NCBI RefSeq assembly: GCF_027595165.1
Contig: NZ_CP097291.1
Span: 1,550,001-1,614,000 of the forward strand
Source of the DNA: Providencia sp. PROV188
GTDB lineage: Bacteria; Pseudomonadota; Gammaproteobacteria; Enterobacterales; Enterobacteriaceae
Reading direction: 5' to 3'
Length of the DNA stretch: 64,000 bases
Under the pieces are notes generated by a model. That model worked only from the letters and a program-made list of their open reading frames with translations. It had not been told where the DNA came from and searched no databases. The position numbers and the translations under genes were made by a program. Of the stretch, positions 30,481 through 40,436 are shown in pieces (the first letter of the stretch is position 1; each line of letters opens with the position of its first letter).

Positions 30481-31386
30481 ATGTGGTCAGCTCATGCACT
30501 TGAAGTCATAGACGCAGTTGCTCGAACGGGAAGCTTTAGTGGTGCTGCGGATGAGCTGCATCGAGTCCCTTCAGCGATCAGCTACACAGTAAAACAAGTC
30601 GAAGAATGGTTAGCAGTTCCGCTATTCGAACGTCGTCACCGTGATGTGGTATTGACGGAAGCCGGGGCTATCTTTATTAAAGAAAGTCGAAGTGTTATCA
30701 AAAAAATGATTGATACTCGACATCAATGCCAACAAGTCGCCAATGGATGGCGCGGACAGTTCAGTATTGCTGTTGATTGCATCGTAAAACCGCAGCGTAC
30801 GGAACAGCTGATTTTGGATTTTTATCGTCATTTCCCTGATATTGAACTGTATATCCACCCTGAAGTGTTTAATGGAGTTTGGGATGCTTTAGCCGATGGA
30901 CGTGTGGATGTTGCGATTGGAGCGACCCGTGCTTCACCAATTGGAGAGCGCTATAGCTTCCGTGATATGGGCTTTATGTCATGGCGTTGTGTTGCGAGCC
31001 CCGATCACCCATTAGCAAAAATTCAGGGCAAACTGACAGATGATCAAATGCGTGAATATCCAAGTTTGTGCTTAGAAGATACCTCAAGAAGCTTACCGAA
31101 AAGAGATACTTGGGCGCTGGATAACCAACGTCGCTTAGTTGTGCCTTACTGGGAAAGTGGTTTAGCGTGTTTGGAAAATGGCCTGTGTGTGGGAATGGTT
31201 CCTGAGCACCGTGCAGCGCCATTGTGTGCAGAAGGCAAGCTTGTTGAGCTGAAATTAGCACAGCCGTTTCCTGAAAGCCCTTGCTGCTTAACGTGGGTTG
31301 AGAATGATACATCTCCAGCGTTGAGATGGCTTCTTGACTATCTTGGTGATAGCGAAACGCTCAACGCGGAGTGGTTTGCGAGCTAA
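30481..31386 (+). CDS. punR: LysR-family activator of punC
   Basis: Matches E. coli YdhB/PunR: HTH in MWSAHALEVIDAVARTGSFSGAADELHRVPSAISYTVKQVEEWLAVPLFERRHRDV, followed by a LysR substrate domain with NGVWDALADGRVDVAIGATRA and ending DYLGDSETLNAEWF. I chose the ATG at 30481 (301 residues) over an upstream in-frame start because AAAGGAAAG sits just before it and because E. coli begins MWSEYSLEV. Divergent from punC. Confidence 0.93.
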   Translation: MWSAHALEVIDAVARTGSFSGAADELHRVPSAISYTVKQVEEWLAVPLFERRHRDVVLTEAGAIFIKESRSVIKKMIDTRHQCQQVANGWRGQFSIAVDCIVKPQRTEQLILDFYRHFPDIELYIHPEVFNGVWDALADGRVDVAIGATRASPIGERYSFRDMGFMSWRCVASPDHPLAKIQGKLTDDQMREYPSLCLEDTSRSLPKRDTWALDNQRRLVVPYWESGLACLENGLCVGMVPEHRAAPLCAEGKLVELKLAQPFPESPCCLTWVENDTSPALRWLLDYLGDSETLNAEWFAS

Positions 31387-31401
31387 TGTGCTGAGGTAGA
31401 C

Positions 31402-32427
31402 TTAGCGGCGATAATCAATAAATGGACCGTCAGCCACGGAACGGCGCTCAACTAAACGCGGATGAACTTCAATCGTTTGCGCATCTTCGCGTTTATTCAC
31501 AATACGATCGAGCAACATCGCAAACGCCATTTGACCTAAACGCTCTTTTGGCTGGTGAATTGTGGTTAATGCAGGCGTGAAATAGCGTGCATTACGCACG
31601 TTATCATAACCAATAATGGAAATATCTTGAGGGACACGTAATCCCATCTCGTCAGCCGCACAGATTGCCCCCATCGCCATGATGTCTCCACCACAGAAGA
31701 CTGCCGTTGGGCGGTGCTTGTTACTGAGGATCTGCATCATCGCTTTATAGCCTGATTCTGGCTCGAAATCCCCTTGAACAATCCATTCATCTTTTAATGT
31801 GACTTTGGCTTCTTCCATGGCTTTTTTGAAGCCGGTTAAACGCCCAATACCTGTATTTCTTTCGAGAGAGCCAGGGATCACGCCAATTTCACGGTGACCA
31901 CGGTCAATAAGGTAACGACCCGCTAAGTAACCACCGTGGAAAGAGTTATCAATAATACTGTCAGTGAAATCCCCGCGAGAGGTACCCCAGTCCATGACGA
32001 CCATTGGGATATTTCGGTAATCTTCCAACATACCTATCAAGGTGTCAGGGTATTCTGAACACATCACAAGTAGCCCATCGACACGTTTTTGTGCCAACAT
32101 TTGCAAGTACGCTTTTTGCTTACCTAAGTTATTGTGAGAGTTACATAAAATTAGAGTATAGCCTTTCTCATAGCAACTATTCTCGACAGACTCGATCACT
32201 TCTGCGAAATAGGGGGCTTCACTTGATGTTGCCAACAGACCAATTGATTTGGTGTGGTTGACTTTTAAACTACGCGCAACCGCACTCGGAGAATAATTGA
32301 GCTCTTTGATGGCGGCCCAAACGGCTGTTTTTGTATCATCAGCGACAAAACGCGTCTTGTTGATAACATGGGAGACGGTTGTGGTAGAGACGCCCGCACG
32401 TTTCGCCACATCTTTAATTGTTGCCAT
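31402..32427 (-). CDS. purR: LacI-family purine repressor PurR
   Basis: Represses purine biosynthesis genes when hypoxanthine or guanine is bound. The product has 341 residues, the E. coli length. HTH and hinge: [28 protein letters not shown] and [21 protein letters not shown], with the minor-groove hinge helix. The effector domain contains [25 protein letters not shown] and ends DGPFIDYRR. It converges on punR (15-base gap). Confidence 0.97.
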   Translation of the reverse strand: MATIKDVAKRAGVSTTTVSHVINKTRFVADDTKTAVWAAIKELNYSPSAVARSLKVNHTKSIGLLATSSEAPYFAEVIESVENSCYEKGYTLILCNSHNNLGKQKAYLQMLAQKRVDGLLVMCSEYPDTLIGMLEDYRNIPMVVMDWGTSRGDFTDSIIDNSFHGGYLAGRYLIDRGHREIGVIPGSLERNTGIGRLTGFKKAMEEAKVTLKDEWIVQGDFEPESGYKAMMQILSNKHRPTAVFCGGDIMAMGAICAADEMGLRVPQDISIIGYDNVRNARYFTPALTTIHQPKERLGQMAFAMLLDRIVNKREDAQTIEVHPRLVERRSVADGPFIDYRR

Positions 32428-32694
32428 GAGAAGAAAAAACTCCTAACCAAAACTTGGTCTCTAAAATAATTCTAGTTAAATAATTACCTGCATATTGATG
32501 CATAGTACCTTTGCTGGCAATAATTTAGCGATTTGTTGTCGATTTTGTCTGATCTAGCGCAAAAACGAAAGAAATAATTGATGTTATAACATGTGATATA
32601 GACACTGGTTTTACGTTTTTGTGCATGTATACTGAAATAACCTTTTTATTTTATGGTTATTTGATAATTCAATTTCTTTATATGAGAGGGTCTC

Positions 32695-32778
32695 ATGGAT
32701 ACAGATTTTAAATATGGATTGCTAGCTGCGTTTGGCTCTTTAGCTGTAATTATTTTGTTTGCTGTGCACATTTTCTGA
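32695..32778 (+). CDS. ynhF: 27-residue YnhF-type membrane peptide
   Basis: A very small gene: MDTDFKYGLLAAFGSLAVII plus LFAVHIF. A charged N-terminus (about 6 residues) is followed by one transmembrane helix. It has a good ribosome site (GAGAGG, six bases before the ATG). E. coli ynhF (29 residues, MSTDLKFSL...) lies between purR and sodB, exactly this place, and shares the M-x-TD-x-K-x pattern. Its function is unknown; the E. coli product is an inner-membrane peptide. A strong terminator follows 40 bases after the stop. Confidence 0.85.
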   Translation: MDTDFKYGLLAAFGSLAVIILFAVHIF

Positions 32779-32817
32779 TTTCATTTCCATCCTATCTACT
32801 AAGGATGAGAAATAATT

Positions 32818-32842
32818 AAGGGCGAGTATTATACTCGCCCTT
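32818..32842. terminator. Bidirectional terminator between ynhF and sodB
   Basis: AAGGGCGAGTA-tta-TACTCGCCCTT with T-rich tails on both sides, between convergent genes. Confidence 0.88.
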
Positions 32843-32866
32843 AGTCATTTTAGATCTGAACTAAAA

Positions 32867-33445
32867 TTAAGCCAGATTTTCTTCAACAAATTTCCAGTTA
32901 ACTAACGCCCAGAAGTTTTCTAAGTATTTTGGACGTGCGTTACGGTAGTCGATGTAGTATGCGTGTTCCCAGATATCAACAGTCAGAACTGGCTTATCGT
33001 CACCAGAAATTGGTGTTGCCGCGTTAGACGTGTTAACGATAGCCAGGCTGCCATCTGCTTTCTTCACTAACCAAGTCCAACCTGCACCGAAGTTTTTAAC
33101 TGCGGCATCAGTGAATTGCTCTTTGAACTGAGCAAATGAACCGAATGCTTTGTTGATAGCTTCTGCAACTTTACCGGTTGGCTCGCCACCTGCATTTGGA
33201 GCCAAGCAGTGCCAGTAGAAAGTGTGGTTCCAAACTTGAGCCGCGTTATTGAATACGCCAGCTTCAGAAGTTTTAATGATTTCTTCTAAAGACAGACCTT
33301 CAAATTTAGTGCCTTTGATCAGGTTATTCAGGTTAACAACATAAGTGTTGTGGTGCTTACCGTAGTGGTATTCTAAGGTTTCAGCAGAGATATGAGGTTC
33401 TAAAGCATCTTTAGCATAAGGTAGAGCTGGTAATTCAAAAGACAT
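32867..33445 (-). CDS. sodB: Iron superoxide dismutase
   Basis: Cytoplasmic Fe-SOD of 192 residues. Metal ligands: His in LEYHYGKHHNTYV, His in NHTFYWHCL, and Asp/His in the signature DIWEHAYYIDY. The Fe-type block NNAAQVWNHTFYWHCLAPNAGG-like and FGAGWTWL are present. AAGGAG lies before the ATG; in E. coli that leader is the RyhB target, and a ryhB gene occurs in this window. Confidence 0.98.
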   Translation of the reverse strand: MSFELPALPYAKDALEPHISAETLEYHYGKHHNTYVVNLNNLIKGTKFEGLSLEEIIKTSEAGVFNNAAQVWNHTFYWHCLAPNAGGEPTGKVAEAINKAFGSFAQFKEQFTDAAVKNFGAGWTWLVKKADGSLAIVNTSNAATPISGDDKPVLTVDIWEHAYYIDYRNARPKYLENFWALVNWKFVEENLA

Positions 33446-34044
33446 TGCGTACTCCTTGATTGCTTTTATTCAGTGTTTAGGGTGTTTGCTCGTAAAATGA
33501 GCGAAATTAAATGTACTTCTATTAATTAATCTACTTCTAGTGTAGTGACGTCGAGCCGTGGTGAGCTATTGCGCCGCATTGTAAGTCATGATTTATCATA
33601 ACAGAATACAGGTTACAGTAAGAAAAAACCTGTTCCATGATGCTATTTATGCCTTAATTGTTAGTAAGTTGCATAATAATTATTCCACTGCGTGTCGTTA
33701 TTGTCATTGAAGAGCAGGGAAATACATCAAGTGTTATTAATTTGCTAATATATTAACAAATAACTCTCATGATTACACGGCAAAAACACCCAGAGTGAAT
33801 TTTTTATAGTAAAAAGAAAACGTTGCTATTTGCTTTTCACCTTTTGAGTACAGCAAATAGGAGTGCTATAGTATTCACCTTATAAAACTGGCATATTGTA
33901 TGAAACAATCACGGAACAATTTGCGATGTTTTGACTATGCCGGCGATTACACCGGTCAATGTGTTCTGTCTAATGAGTTGCCTTGCAAATGATTCAAAGT
34001 GGCTCAGTGACTGCAAAATCAGCACCCACGTTTTAGGATATAAA
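33446..34044. other. sodB-grxD divergent spacer, no gene seen
   Basis: About 600 bases with the two divergent promoters. E. coli has mepH (ydhO) between these genes; no remnant of it is visible. It contains a 9-bp inverted repeat CTATTTGCT (33826-33834) / AGCAAATAG (33852-33860) and a small CCGG-based hairpin in the grxD leader. No orphan T-run terminator. Confidence 0.5.
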
Positions 34045-34392
34045 ATGACAACTATCGAAAAAATTGAGCGCCAAGTTAAAGAAAATCCAATCTTATTATA
34101 CATGAAAGGCTCTCCAAAACTGCCTAGCTGCGGTTTTTCTGCTCAAGCTGTTCAAGCTCTGTCTTCTTGCGGTGAGCGTTTTGCTTACGTTGATATTTTA
34201 CAAAACCCAGATATTCGTGCAGAGCTACCAAAATATGCTAATTGGCCAACATTCCCACAGTTATGGGTTGATGGTGAGTTAGTTGGCGGTTGTGACATTA
34301 TCGTTGAGATGTTCCAACGCGGCGAATTACAAGCTCTGATCAAAGAAACTGCAGACAAATACCGTCCAGCAGATGAAACCATCACTGAGTAA
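34045..34392 (+). CDS. grxD: Monothiol glutaredoxin GrxD (Grx4)
   Basis: Carries and transfers 2Fe-2S clusters, often with BolA, and links to iron sensing. With the ATG at 34045 the product has 115 residues, the E. coli length, starting MTTIEKIERQVKENPILLYMKGSPKLPSCGFS. CGFS is the monothiol active site (Cys30), and NWPTFPQLWVDGELVGGCDI is the glutathione-binding part. The upstream ATG at 33931 adds 38 residues without counterpart. AGGA precedes the chosen start. Confidence 0.97.
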   Translation: MTTIEKIERQVKENPILLYMKGSPKLPSCGFSAQAVQALSSCGERFAYVDILQNPDIRAELPKYANWPTFPQLWVDGELVGGCDIIVEMFQRGELQALIKETADKYRPADETITE

Positions 34393-34431
34393 TTAAATGG
34401 TTGAATAGGCTTTAATGCTTATATTGATGAA

Positions 34432-34465
34432 AACCGTATTAGCCTAAAACTAATACGGTTTTTTT
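34432..34465 (+). terminator. Terminator of grxD
   Basis: AACCGTATTAG-loop-CTAATACGGTT followed directly by seven Ts. Confidence 0.92.
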
Positions 34466-34482
34466 GTTTTTAGGGGGCGAGG

Positions 34483-35127
34483 TTATTGAGGCTCACTAGG
34501 TAGTGGCCATCCACCTAATTTTTTCCATTTATTGACTAACTCGCAAAATAATAGCGCGGTACGGTTAGTATCGTATAGGGCACCGTGGGCTTGCTTGCCA
34601 TCAAATGGAATACCTGCGGTGACACAAGCTTTTGCAAGAATGGTTTGTCCAAAAACTAATCCACTCAGTGCGGCGGTATCAAAGGTTGCGAAGGGATGAA
34701 ATGGGTTACGTTTTAACCCAGAGCGTTCTGCCGCATTCATAACAAAGCTGTGATCAAAATTTGCGTTATGAGCCACCATGATCGCGCGATTGCAATCGGT
34801 ATTCTTCATACCTTTTCGAATTGTTTTAAAAATGGCATGTAATGCTTCATATTCACTCACTGCACCACGTAGGGGGTTCGTGGGGTCAATGCCTGTGAAC
34901 TCCAGTGCAGAGGGCTCCAAATTCGCACCTTCAAATGGTTCTACATGAAAATGCAGCGTTTCATCAATGGCTAGCCAGCCATCTTTGTCCATTTTGAGTG
35001 TAATGGCCGCTATCTCTAATAGACCATCAGTTTTAGGGTTGAACCCACCAGTTTCAACATCTATAACGACAGGGTAGTAACCCCGGAAGCGGTTAACCAG
35101 TGAGTTAGGGTTATTTTTTTCAGACAT
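34483..35127 (-). CDS. rnt: Ribonuclease T
   Basis: DEDD-family 3'-5' exonuclease trimming tRNA CCA ends and 5S/23S rRNA. The product has 214 residues (E. coli 215). ExoI motif VIDVETGGF (Asp, Glu), Exo[11 protein letters not shown] (Asp), Exo[17 protein letters not shown] (His, Asp). Downstream of gloA on the same strand, as in E. coli. Confidence 0.97.
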   Translation of the reverse strand: MSEKNNPNSLVNRFRGYYPVVIDVETGGFNPKTDGLLEIAAITLKMDKDGWLAIDETLHFHVEPFEGANLEPSALEFTGIDPTNPLRGAVSEYEALHAIFKTIRKGMKNTDCNRAIMVAHNANFDHSFVMNAAERSGLKRNPFHPFATFDTAALSGLVFGQTILAKACVTAGIPFDGKQAHGALYDTNRTALLFCELVNKWKKLGGWPLPSEPQ

Positions 35128-35255
35128 TAGGCTTTCAATTTACAGTTTCTGGTTGGCTTTCATTATGCCAAAGGGAATGCATTTTTGCAGGTAGATACTG
35201 AAGATATTTTAGGTGATGGTTATCACCACCTAAAATATAAAATGTATGTGAGGGA

Positions 35256-35663
35256 TTAATTTCCTAATCCTTTGCTCGCACTTTTATTTTCGATGAGCTC
35301 AATTTTATAGCCATCTGGATCTTCAACAAATGCGATAACGGTTGTACCACCTTTGACTGGACCAGCTTCACGAGTGATATTTCCACCTGCTTGACGAATG
35401 TCTTCACAGGTTTTAGCAACATTATCAACACCTAATGCAATATGACCATAAGCATTACCTAAGTCATATTCTGTTACGCCCCAGTTATAAGTTAACTCGA
35501 TAACAGCACCTTCACTTTCATCGCTGTAACCGACAAACGCTAAAGAATATTTGTATTCTGTATTTTCGCTCGTGCGCAGTAAGCGCATACCTAATACTTT
35601 GGTATAAAAATCAACGGAGCGTTGCATGTCGGTAACACGGAGCATGGTATGTAGTAAGCGCAT
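35256..35663 (-). CDS. gloA: Lactoylglutathione lyase (glyoxalase I)
   Basis: Isomerises the methylglyoxal-glutathione hemithioacetal to S-lactoylglutathione using Ni2+. The product has 135 residues, the E. coli length. Metal ligands by family alignment are His5 ([10 protein letters not shown]), Glu56 (VIELTYNWG), His74 (YGHIALGV) and Glu122 (DGYKIELIE). Followed by rnt. Confidence 0.97.
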   Translation of the reverse strand: MRLLHTMLRVTDMQRSVDFYTKVLGMRLLRTSENTEYKYSLAFVGYSDESEGAVIELTYNWGVTEYDLGNAYGHIALGVDNVAKTCEDIRQAGGNITREAGPVKGGTTVIAFVEDPDGYKIELIENKSASKGLGN

Positions 35664-35847
35664 AATAGTAGTTTCCCTATAAATTCTTCAGGCAATAATG
35701 CTTAAAGTCGAATCGATTTATCTATTAATATAACGTGGCAATATGACTAAATACAGCGATTGAGGTTTATTTTTTAGTCATATCATGGCTATACTCAATT
35801 CGAGGGAGTATATCATAATTTTATGTTTATATTACGGGTGGTTAACG

Positions 35848-36087
35848 ATGGCAGAACAACTTGAGTTTTTTGATATTCCAAGCCCTTGCCGTGGGATATG
35901 CCAGACCAACGAGCAGGGATATTGCCGTGGTTGTTATCGAACCCGAGATGAACGTTTTGGTTGGTTGCAGCTAACTAACGCAGAAAAACGTCATGTCATC
36001 CGTTTATGTCGCCAGCGATTTTTAAGATTAAATAATAAGAAAGTGGCTCAAGAAGAGATGAATGATCCTCAACAACCTCTATTTTGA
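35848..36087 (+). CDS. ydhL: DUF1289 small Cys-rich protein YdhL
   Basis: A 79-residue protein matching E. coli YdhL in length and in the motif SPCRGICQTNEQGYCRGCYRTRDERFGW. Four cysteines of the DUF1289 pattern CxxxC...CxxC suggest metal binding; function unknown. The ATG at 35848 gives the E. coli start MAEQLEFF. The frame is open further upstream, but that part has no family match. Divergent from gloA. Confidence 0.9.
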   Translation: MAEQLEFFDIPSPCRGICQTNEQGYCRGCYRTRDERFGWLQLTNAEKRHVIRLCRQRFLRLNNKKVAQEEMNDPQQPLF

Positions 36088-36594
36088 TTGATAATCAAAC
36101 TATTAAAAATAAGATAATTCAATCAAAAATTAATTCATTTAGATTAATTCCAATAGTTACATTTCAATAAAATTTTATTTATTCAAAATGATGATGAAGT
36201 TCATTTAAATCAACTGTAAATGACATAATTTTAAGAATAACTATATTACTTTGTTTTTTAAGGGTTTATTTGATATTGCATTTTTTATTGTTAGTTGTAA
36301 TTACTATAAGGGTTAAAATAGATAGATTCGAAAGAAGAGTAAGGCTATTCTTATTAATAAGATAATTGATAGGTTGTCTTATTAAGTGATTATATTGTTT
36401 TTATATGAAAAATCATGGAGGAAAGTAAGATGTATATCACTCAATGATTTATTGATGCTCACTATATATAGGTATTTATGAGGTATTGGCTCAATAAAAG
36501 GTTGTAAAGATAAAAGGGAGTTAATATATAATTCAAAAAATAATATGTATTTGGTATATTTTTTAGACATTATAATTATATAAAGGAGGGTAAA
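36088..36594. other. AT-rich spacer before slyA, no gene seen
   Basis: About 500 bases of very AT-rich sequence carrying the slyA promoter. Reading frames here lack ribosome sites and family character. High AT suggests H-NS binding, in line with SlyA acting against H-NS (inference). Confidence 0.45.
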
Positions 36595-37029
36595 TTGGAA
36601 TCTCAAATTGGAACTGAATTATCTCGTGTAGTCCGTATGTGGCGAGCATTGATTGACTATCGCCTCAAACCACTTAAACTCACGCAAACACATTGGGTAA
36701 CACTGCATAATATTAGCCAGTTACCGCCCGAGCAGTCGCAGATTCAATTGGCAAAGGCAATTGGTATTGAGCAACCTTCCTTGGTCAGAACATTAGATCA
36801 ATTAGAAGAAAAAAGGCTCATTTCTCGTCATACATGTGCGAATGACCGACGTGCTAAGAGAATCAAACTCACAGAGGAATCGGAGCCTTTCATCAAAACG
36901 GTTGATCAAGTGATTAATAATACTCGGACAGAAATTTTAAGTAATATTAGTCATGATGAACTAAGTCAGTTATCTTTATTACTGCTAAGATTGGAGAAAA
37001 ATATTCTACGCTTACAGAATGATTCATAG
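36595..37029 (+). CDS. slyA: MarR-family regulator SlyA (TTG start)
   Basis: Winged-helix dimer of 144 residues that antagonises H-NS and controls virulence and stress genes in relatives. The core [67 protein letters not shown] is nearly the E. coli sequence. Initiation is at TTG with AGGAGG five bases upstream; I recall that slyA also uses a UUG start in Salmonella. No ATG lies near the expected N-terminus. Confidence 0.95.
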   Translation: MESQIGTELSRVVRMWRALIDYRLKPLKLTQTHWVTLHNISQLPPEQSQIQLAKAIGIEQPSLVRTLDQLEEKRLISRHTCANDRRAKRIKLTEESEPFIKTVDQVINNTRTEILSNISHDELSQLSLLLLRLEKNILRLQNDS

Positions 37030-37425
37030 ACTAATAATTGTATTTTATAATTGATTTTTCATTCTATGAATGTAATTCGCATAAATATATATTAATCTAA
37101 TAATTATAGCCACCATTCACATAATATGTACTTCTATCTAGTTACATGGTTTTATTATGTGAGGCGGCTTTGTATTTCACTACTATGAGTTAATTTTTAG
37201 ATATATGGGATATTAAGGTGTAGAAATATGAATAAAAAATGTGGCTCAAGAAAGATAGAGAATTCAAATTGTATAAATTAGATTTTACTTGAATGATATC
37301 AATCACAAAAATTTAATAAATTCCCGCAATGGAACTCATAGACAAAAAGATAGTAAAGAGCTCAGATTCGATAAAAAGCATTATTAATAAGCTAAAAAGT
37401 AAAACGCTAATTATGATTTAAATAA
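37030..37425. other. slyA-slyB convergent spacer, no gene seen
   Basis: AT-rich; no reading frame above about 16 codons with a ribosome site. E. coli has other genes near here (ydhIJK); no remnant seen. Confidence 0.45.
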
Positions 37426-37465
37426 AAAATGCGTTCATCGATTAATTAGTCGGTGAACGCATTTT
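37426..37465 (-). terminator. Terminator of slyB
   Basis: AAAATGCGTTCA / TGAACGCATTTT stem; on the minus strand TTTTTTATTT follows. Confidence 0.88.
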
Positions 37466-37484
37466 ATCTTGAGCTTATGTCAAA

Positions 37485-37952
37485 TTATCGAGGTGACACA
37501 GTCACTGTATTTCCACTGTTTGCGATCATAACACGCTGACCTACACGGAAAGCGGCAGGATCTTGTTTCTGAACCACAACAATGTTTTTACCACTGTCTA
37601 AACGGATTTCAAGCTGCACACCTTGGCTTTTATTTAGGGCACCTTGTGCTTGTTGACCCGCTAAACCACCCGCGATTGCACCAGCTGCTGTTGCTAGCGT
37701 TTTACCAGTACCGCCACCGACGGTATTGCCTAATAGACCACCGATAACTGCACCACCAATTGCTCCAATTACGTTACCATCTTCACCCGCTTGAATGGTA
37801 ACTGGGCGTGCATTGAGTACGGTACCATAAGTCACAGTTTGGACTTGTTTAGCATCTTGAGCTGAAATAGTATCACCAGAAAGCGTACTTGTATTGACAC
37901 AGCCAGATAACGCAACAACCGCAGCAACACCTACAAAAACTTTCTTAAGCAT
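37485..37952 (-). CDS. slyB: Outer-membrane lipoprotein SlyB
   Basis: A 155-residue lipoprotein (E. coli length). Lipobox VVALSGC gives Cys18. The glycine-zipper segment GAIGGAVIGGLLGNTVGGGTGKTLATAAGAIAGGLAG (about 62-100) is the family hallmark. The C-terminal SH3-like part is VQLEIRLDSGKNIVVVQ. PhoPQ-controlled in E. coli; I did not find a clear PhoP box. Confidence 0.96.
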   Translation of the reverse strand: MLKKVFVGVAAVVALSGCVNTSTLSGDTISAQDAKQVQTVTYGTVLNARPVTIQAGEDGNVIGAIGGAVIGGLLGNTVGGGTGKTLATAAGAIAGGLAGQQAQGALNKSQGVQLEIRLDSGKNIVVVQKQDPAAFRVGQRVMIANSGNTVTVSPR

Positions 37953-38402
37953 AATAACTCCTATGAGACTTGCTGTTCGTGGCAGTAACGTAGCATCGAA
38001 GATTTGTTCTTACCATAAGCACAACAACATCAAAAATTTGTTTTAGATAACAGAGCCTAGACTACTAATTTTGAATTAAATAATTCATCAACACTAGGTA
38101 AAATATCTCAAATTCCACCCAAAATCCCAATTCAAGGCACCCTTTGCTAAAGAATCATCTATTTTTTGACTATTTTAGAACATCAATTTATGGCAAAGGC
38201 TAAATAGGGGATTTTCACCTGTAATAAAAACTACTCACCTTAAGGTGTAGCAGATAATTACAGAATGAACCATTATAAATCAAATTTAAAAAAATGAGAG
38301 ATAGCAAAGTGACTCATTGTTGCTATTTTGCTCACTATTTTCATCTCTTCTATCAATTATTTATTATTCCTGCGAAGCGCTACGAGAAATTGAATCGATC
38401 AG
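37953..38402. other. slyB-anmK divergent spacer, no gene seen
   Basis: About 450 bases with the slyB promoter; no gene and no orphan terminator found. Confidence 0.45.
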
Positions 38403-38432
38403 TTGACAAATTTTTCTCTAAAAGCACAATCT
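38403..38432 (+). promoter_or_regulatory. Candidate promoter of anmK-pdxH
   Basis: TTGACA (38403-38408) with an 18-bp spacer to CAATCT (38427-38432), 45 bases before anmK. The -10 match is poor. Confidence 0.35.
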
Positions 38433-38477
38433 TTCCTAGTTTATCTCATTGAGTGAATAGACACGTTAAAGGGAATA

Positions 38478-39602
38478 ATGATGATTAAATCGGGTCGCTA
38501 TATCGGTGTTATGTCAGGAACCAGCCTAGATGGTGTTGATGTCGTATTAGCTGCAATTAATGATAAGTTTGTTGCAGAGCAAGCTAGCTTGAGCGCCGCA
38601 TTTCCGATTGAGCTGAAAAAGCGCATTCTCAATATTTGCCAAGGGCAAGAAACAACACTTTCTGAATTGGGAAAAATAGACAGAGAACTTGGCACAATAT
38701 ATGCCGATGCCATTAATCAGCTGCTTCATCAAACGGGTCTATCTCCCGAAGATATTATTGCGATTGGTTGTCACGGGCAAACGGTTTGGCATGAACCTGA
38801 TAGTGAAACACCATTTACTATGCAGATTGGTGATAACAATCGCATAGCGGCATTAACGGGAATAACGACTGTGGGGGATTTTCGCCGCAGAGACATGGCT
38901 TATGGTGGACAAGGTGCTCCGCTAGTTCCTGCATTTCATTTAGCCGTATTAGGGCATCCGACTGAAAAACGTATAGTGATTAACATTGGCGGGATTGCTA
39001 ATGTTACTGCATTGCTGCCAAATGCATATGTAAAAGGCTATGACACAGGGCCTGGTAATATGTTAATGGACACTTGGGTCTGGCGTAACAAGCAACAAGC
39101 GTATGATAAAGATGGTGAATGGGCAAAAACGGGAACGGTGAATCAGGCATTATTAAATGCGATGCTTAATGATAGCTATTTTAAACGTTCAGCTCCTAAA
39201 AGTACTGGGCGTGAATATTTTAATATGCAATGGCTAGAGCAGCATTTGGCGCATTTTAAATTGCTATCTCCTGAAGACGTTCAAGCAACATTGTGTGAAT
39301 TGACTGCCGTATCTATAGTGGATCAAGTTAAGTTATGTGGTGGCTGCGAGCGATTAATTGTTTGTGGCGGCGGCGCTCAAAATAAATTCTTAATGTTGCG
39401 ATTAGCAACATTACTGCCGGGGATTGAAGTCGCGCCAAGTGATAAATATGGGCTGAGTGGTGATGATATGGAAGCACTGGCATTTGCTTGGCTTGCCGCT
39501 CGCACAGTTTCAGGCTTATCAGGTAGCCTTGCATCAGTAACGGGCGCAAGCAGAGACAGTATATTAGGTGCGATATACCCCGCGAATGTTGATATAAAAT
39601 AA
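38478..39602 (+). CDS. anmK: Anhydro-N-acetylmuramic acid kinase
   Basis: Phosphorylates and opens anhydroMurNAc during cell-wall recycling, giving MurNAc-6-phosphate. The product has 374 residues. N-terminal [21 protein letters not shown] holds the ATP-loop and catalytic Asp region. [23 protein letters not shown] and [12 protein letters not shown] are family blocks. The C-terminus has ICGGGAQN-like [10 protein letters not shown] and [16 protein letters not shown]. Two adjacent ATGs (38478, 38481) are possible starts. pdxH follows after 20 bases. Confidence 0.97.
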   Translation: MMIKSGRYIGVMSGTSLDGVDVVLAAINDKFVAEQASLSAAFPIELKKRILNICQGQETTLSELGKIDRELGTIYADAINQLLHQTGLSPEDIIAIGCHGQTVWHEPDSETPFTMQIGDNNRIAALTGITTVGDFRRRDMAYGGQGAPLVPAFHLAVLGHPTEKRIVINIGGIANVTALLPNAYVKGYDTGPGNMLMDTWVWRNKQQAYDKDGEWAKTGTVNQALLNAMLNDSYFKRSAPKSTGREYFNMQWLEQHLAHFKLLSPEDVQATLCELTAVSIVDQVKLCGGCERLIVCGGGAQNKFLMLRLATLLPGIEVAPSDKYGLSGDDMEALAFAWLAARTVSGLSGSLASVTGASRDSILGAIYPANVDIK

Positions 39603-39622
39603 CCGCTTGAAAGGACAGTAAA

Positions 39623-40276
39623 ATGAACGAACTTGAAGAGATCGATCTTGCTGCGGTACGACGTGAATATACAAAAGGTGGATTGAGACGCAAAGATTTA
39701 ACGCCAGATCCTATTCCATTGTTTGAGCGCTGGTTAAAGCAAGCCTGTGAAGCGCGATTAACTGACCCGACAGCAATGTGTGTGGCAACAGTTGATGAAA
39801 CAGGGCAGCCTTATCAACGGATCGTATTATTAAAGCACTTCGATGAAAACGGATTAGTCTTTTATACCAATTTGGGAAGCCGTAAAGCACAGCATTTAGA
39901 GCATAACAATAAAATCAGTTTGCATTTTCCATGGTATCAATTGGAACGCCAAGTTCATTTTACAGGTGTTGCTGAGCGTTTAAGCCCGATTGAAGTACTG
40001 AAATATTTCCATAGCCGCCCAAAAGATAGCCAAATCGCCGCTTGGGCATCAGCTCAATCTTCACGGATTTCGGCGCGTGGAATCTTAGAAGGGAAATTTT
40101 TAGAGCTTAAGCAGAAATTTCAAAATGGTGAGGTTCCATTACCGAGTTTTTGGGGGGGCTATCGCGTTGTTTTTAACAGTGTCGAATTTTGGCAAGGTGG
40201 CGCTCACCGCCTGCATGACCGCTTTCTATACCAAAGAGAAGCGGATGGCTGGGTAATTGACCGATTAGCCCCGTAA
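39623..40276 (+). CDS. pdxH: Pyridoxamine 5'-phosphate oxidase
   Basis: FMN enzyme making PLP from PNP or PMP. The product has 217 residues (E. coli 218). [13 protein letters not shown] near the N-terminus, [24 protein letters not shown] (FMN phosphate contacts) and the C-terminal signature [15 protein letters not shown] are all present. Likely an operon with anmK; tyrS and pdxY follow as in E. coli. Confidence 0.97.
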   Translation: MNELEEIDLAAVRREYTKGGLRRKDLTPDPIPLFERWLKQACEARLTDPTAMCVATVDETGQPYQRIVLLKHFDENGLVFYTNLGSRKAQHLEHNNKISLHFPWYQLERQVHFTGVAERLSPIEVLKYFHSRPKDSQIAAWASAQSSRISARGILEGKFLELKQKFQNGEVPLPSFWGGYRVVFNSVEFWQGGAHRLHDRFLYQREADGWVIDRLAP

Positions 40277-40335
40277 TAAATGGTTTTTTAGCTGGCGCTT
40301 AATTGATATGCGCTTTATGCTATAGCCTCGTTTAA

Positions 40336-40393
40336 GAAAATTGACAAATCATACTGGCGAGCCTTTGAGCTAAGCCTTATTTTGTCAATTTTC
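40336..40393. repeat. 13-bp perfect inverted repeat in the tyrS leader/promoter
   Basis: GAAAATTGACAAA (40336-40348) and TTTGTCAATTTTC (40381-40393) with a 32-base interval. Each arm contains a TTGACA in opposite orientation. It ends 43 bases before tyrS. It could be a leader hairpin, an operator or two facing -35 elements. Confidence 0.6.
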
Positions 40394-40436
40394 TACATTA
40401 AAATAGATAGACAAAATTCAACCGATGGAGTCATTG

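Noticed and set aside
32550..32625. Two CGTTTTTG(C/T)GC motifs in opposite orientation upstream of purR, resembling PurR half-sites
   Set aside because: The spacing from the central CG differs by two bases from the ACGCAAACGTTTGCGT operator, so neither is a convincing PurR box.
33931..34044. N-terminal extension of grxD from an upstream ATG
   Set aside because: No match to GrxD, poor ribosome site; the start at 34045 gives the exact family length.
36382..36606. 74-codon minus-strand frame before slyA
   Set aside because: Very AT-rich composition, no ribosome site and no recognisable protein character.
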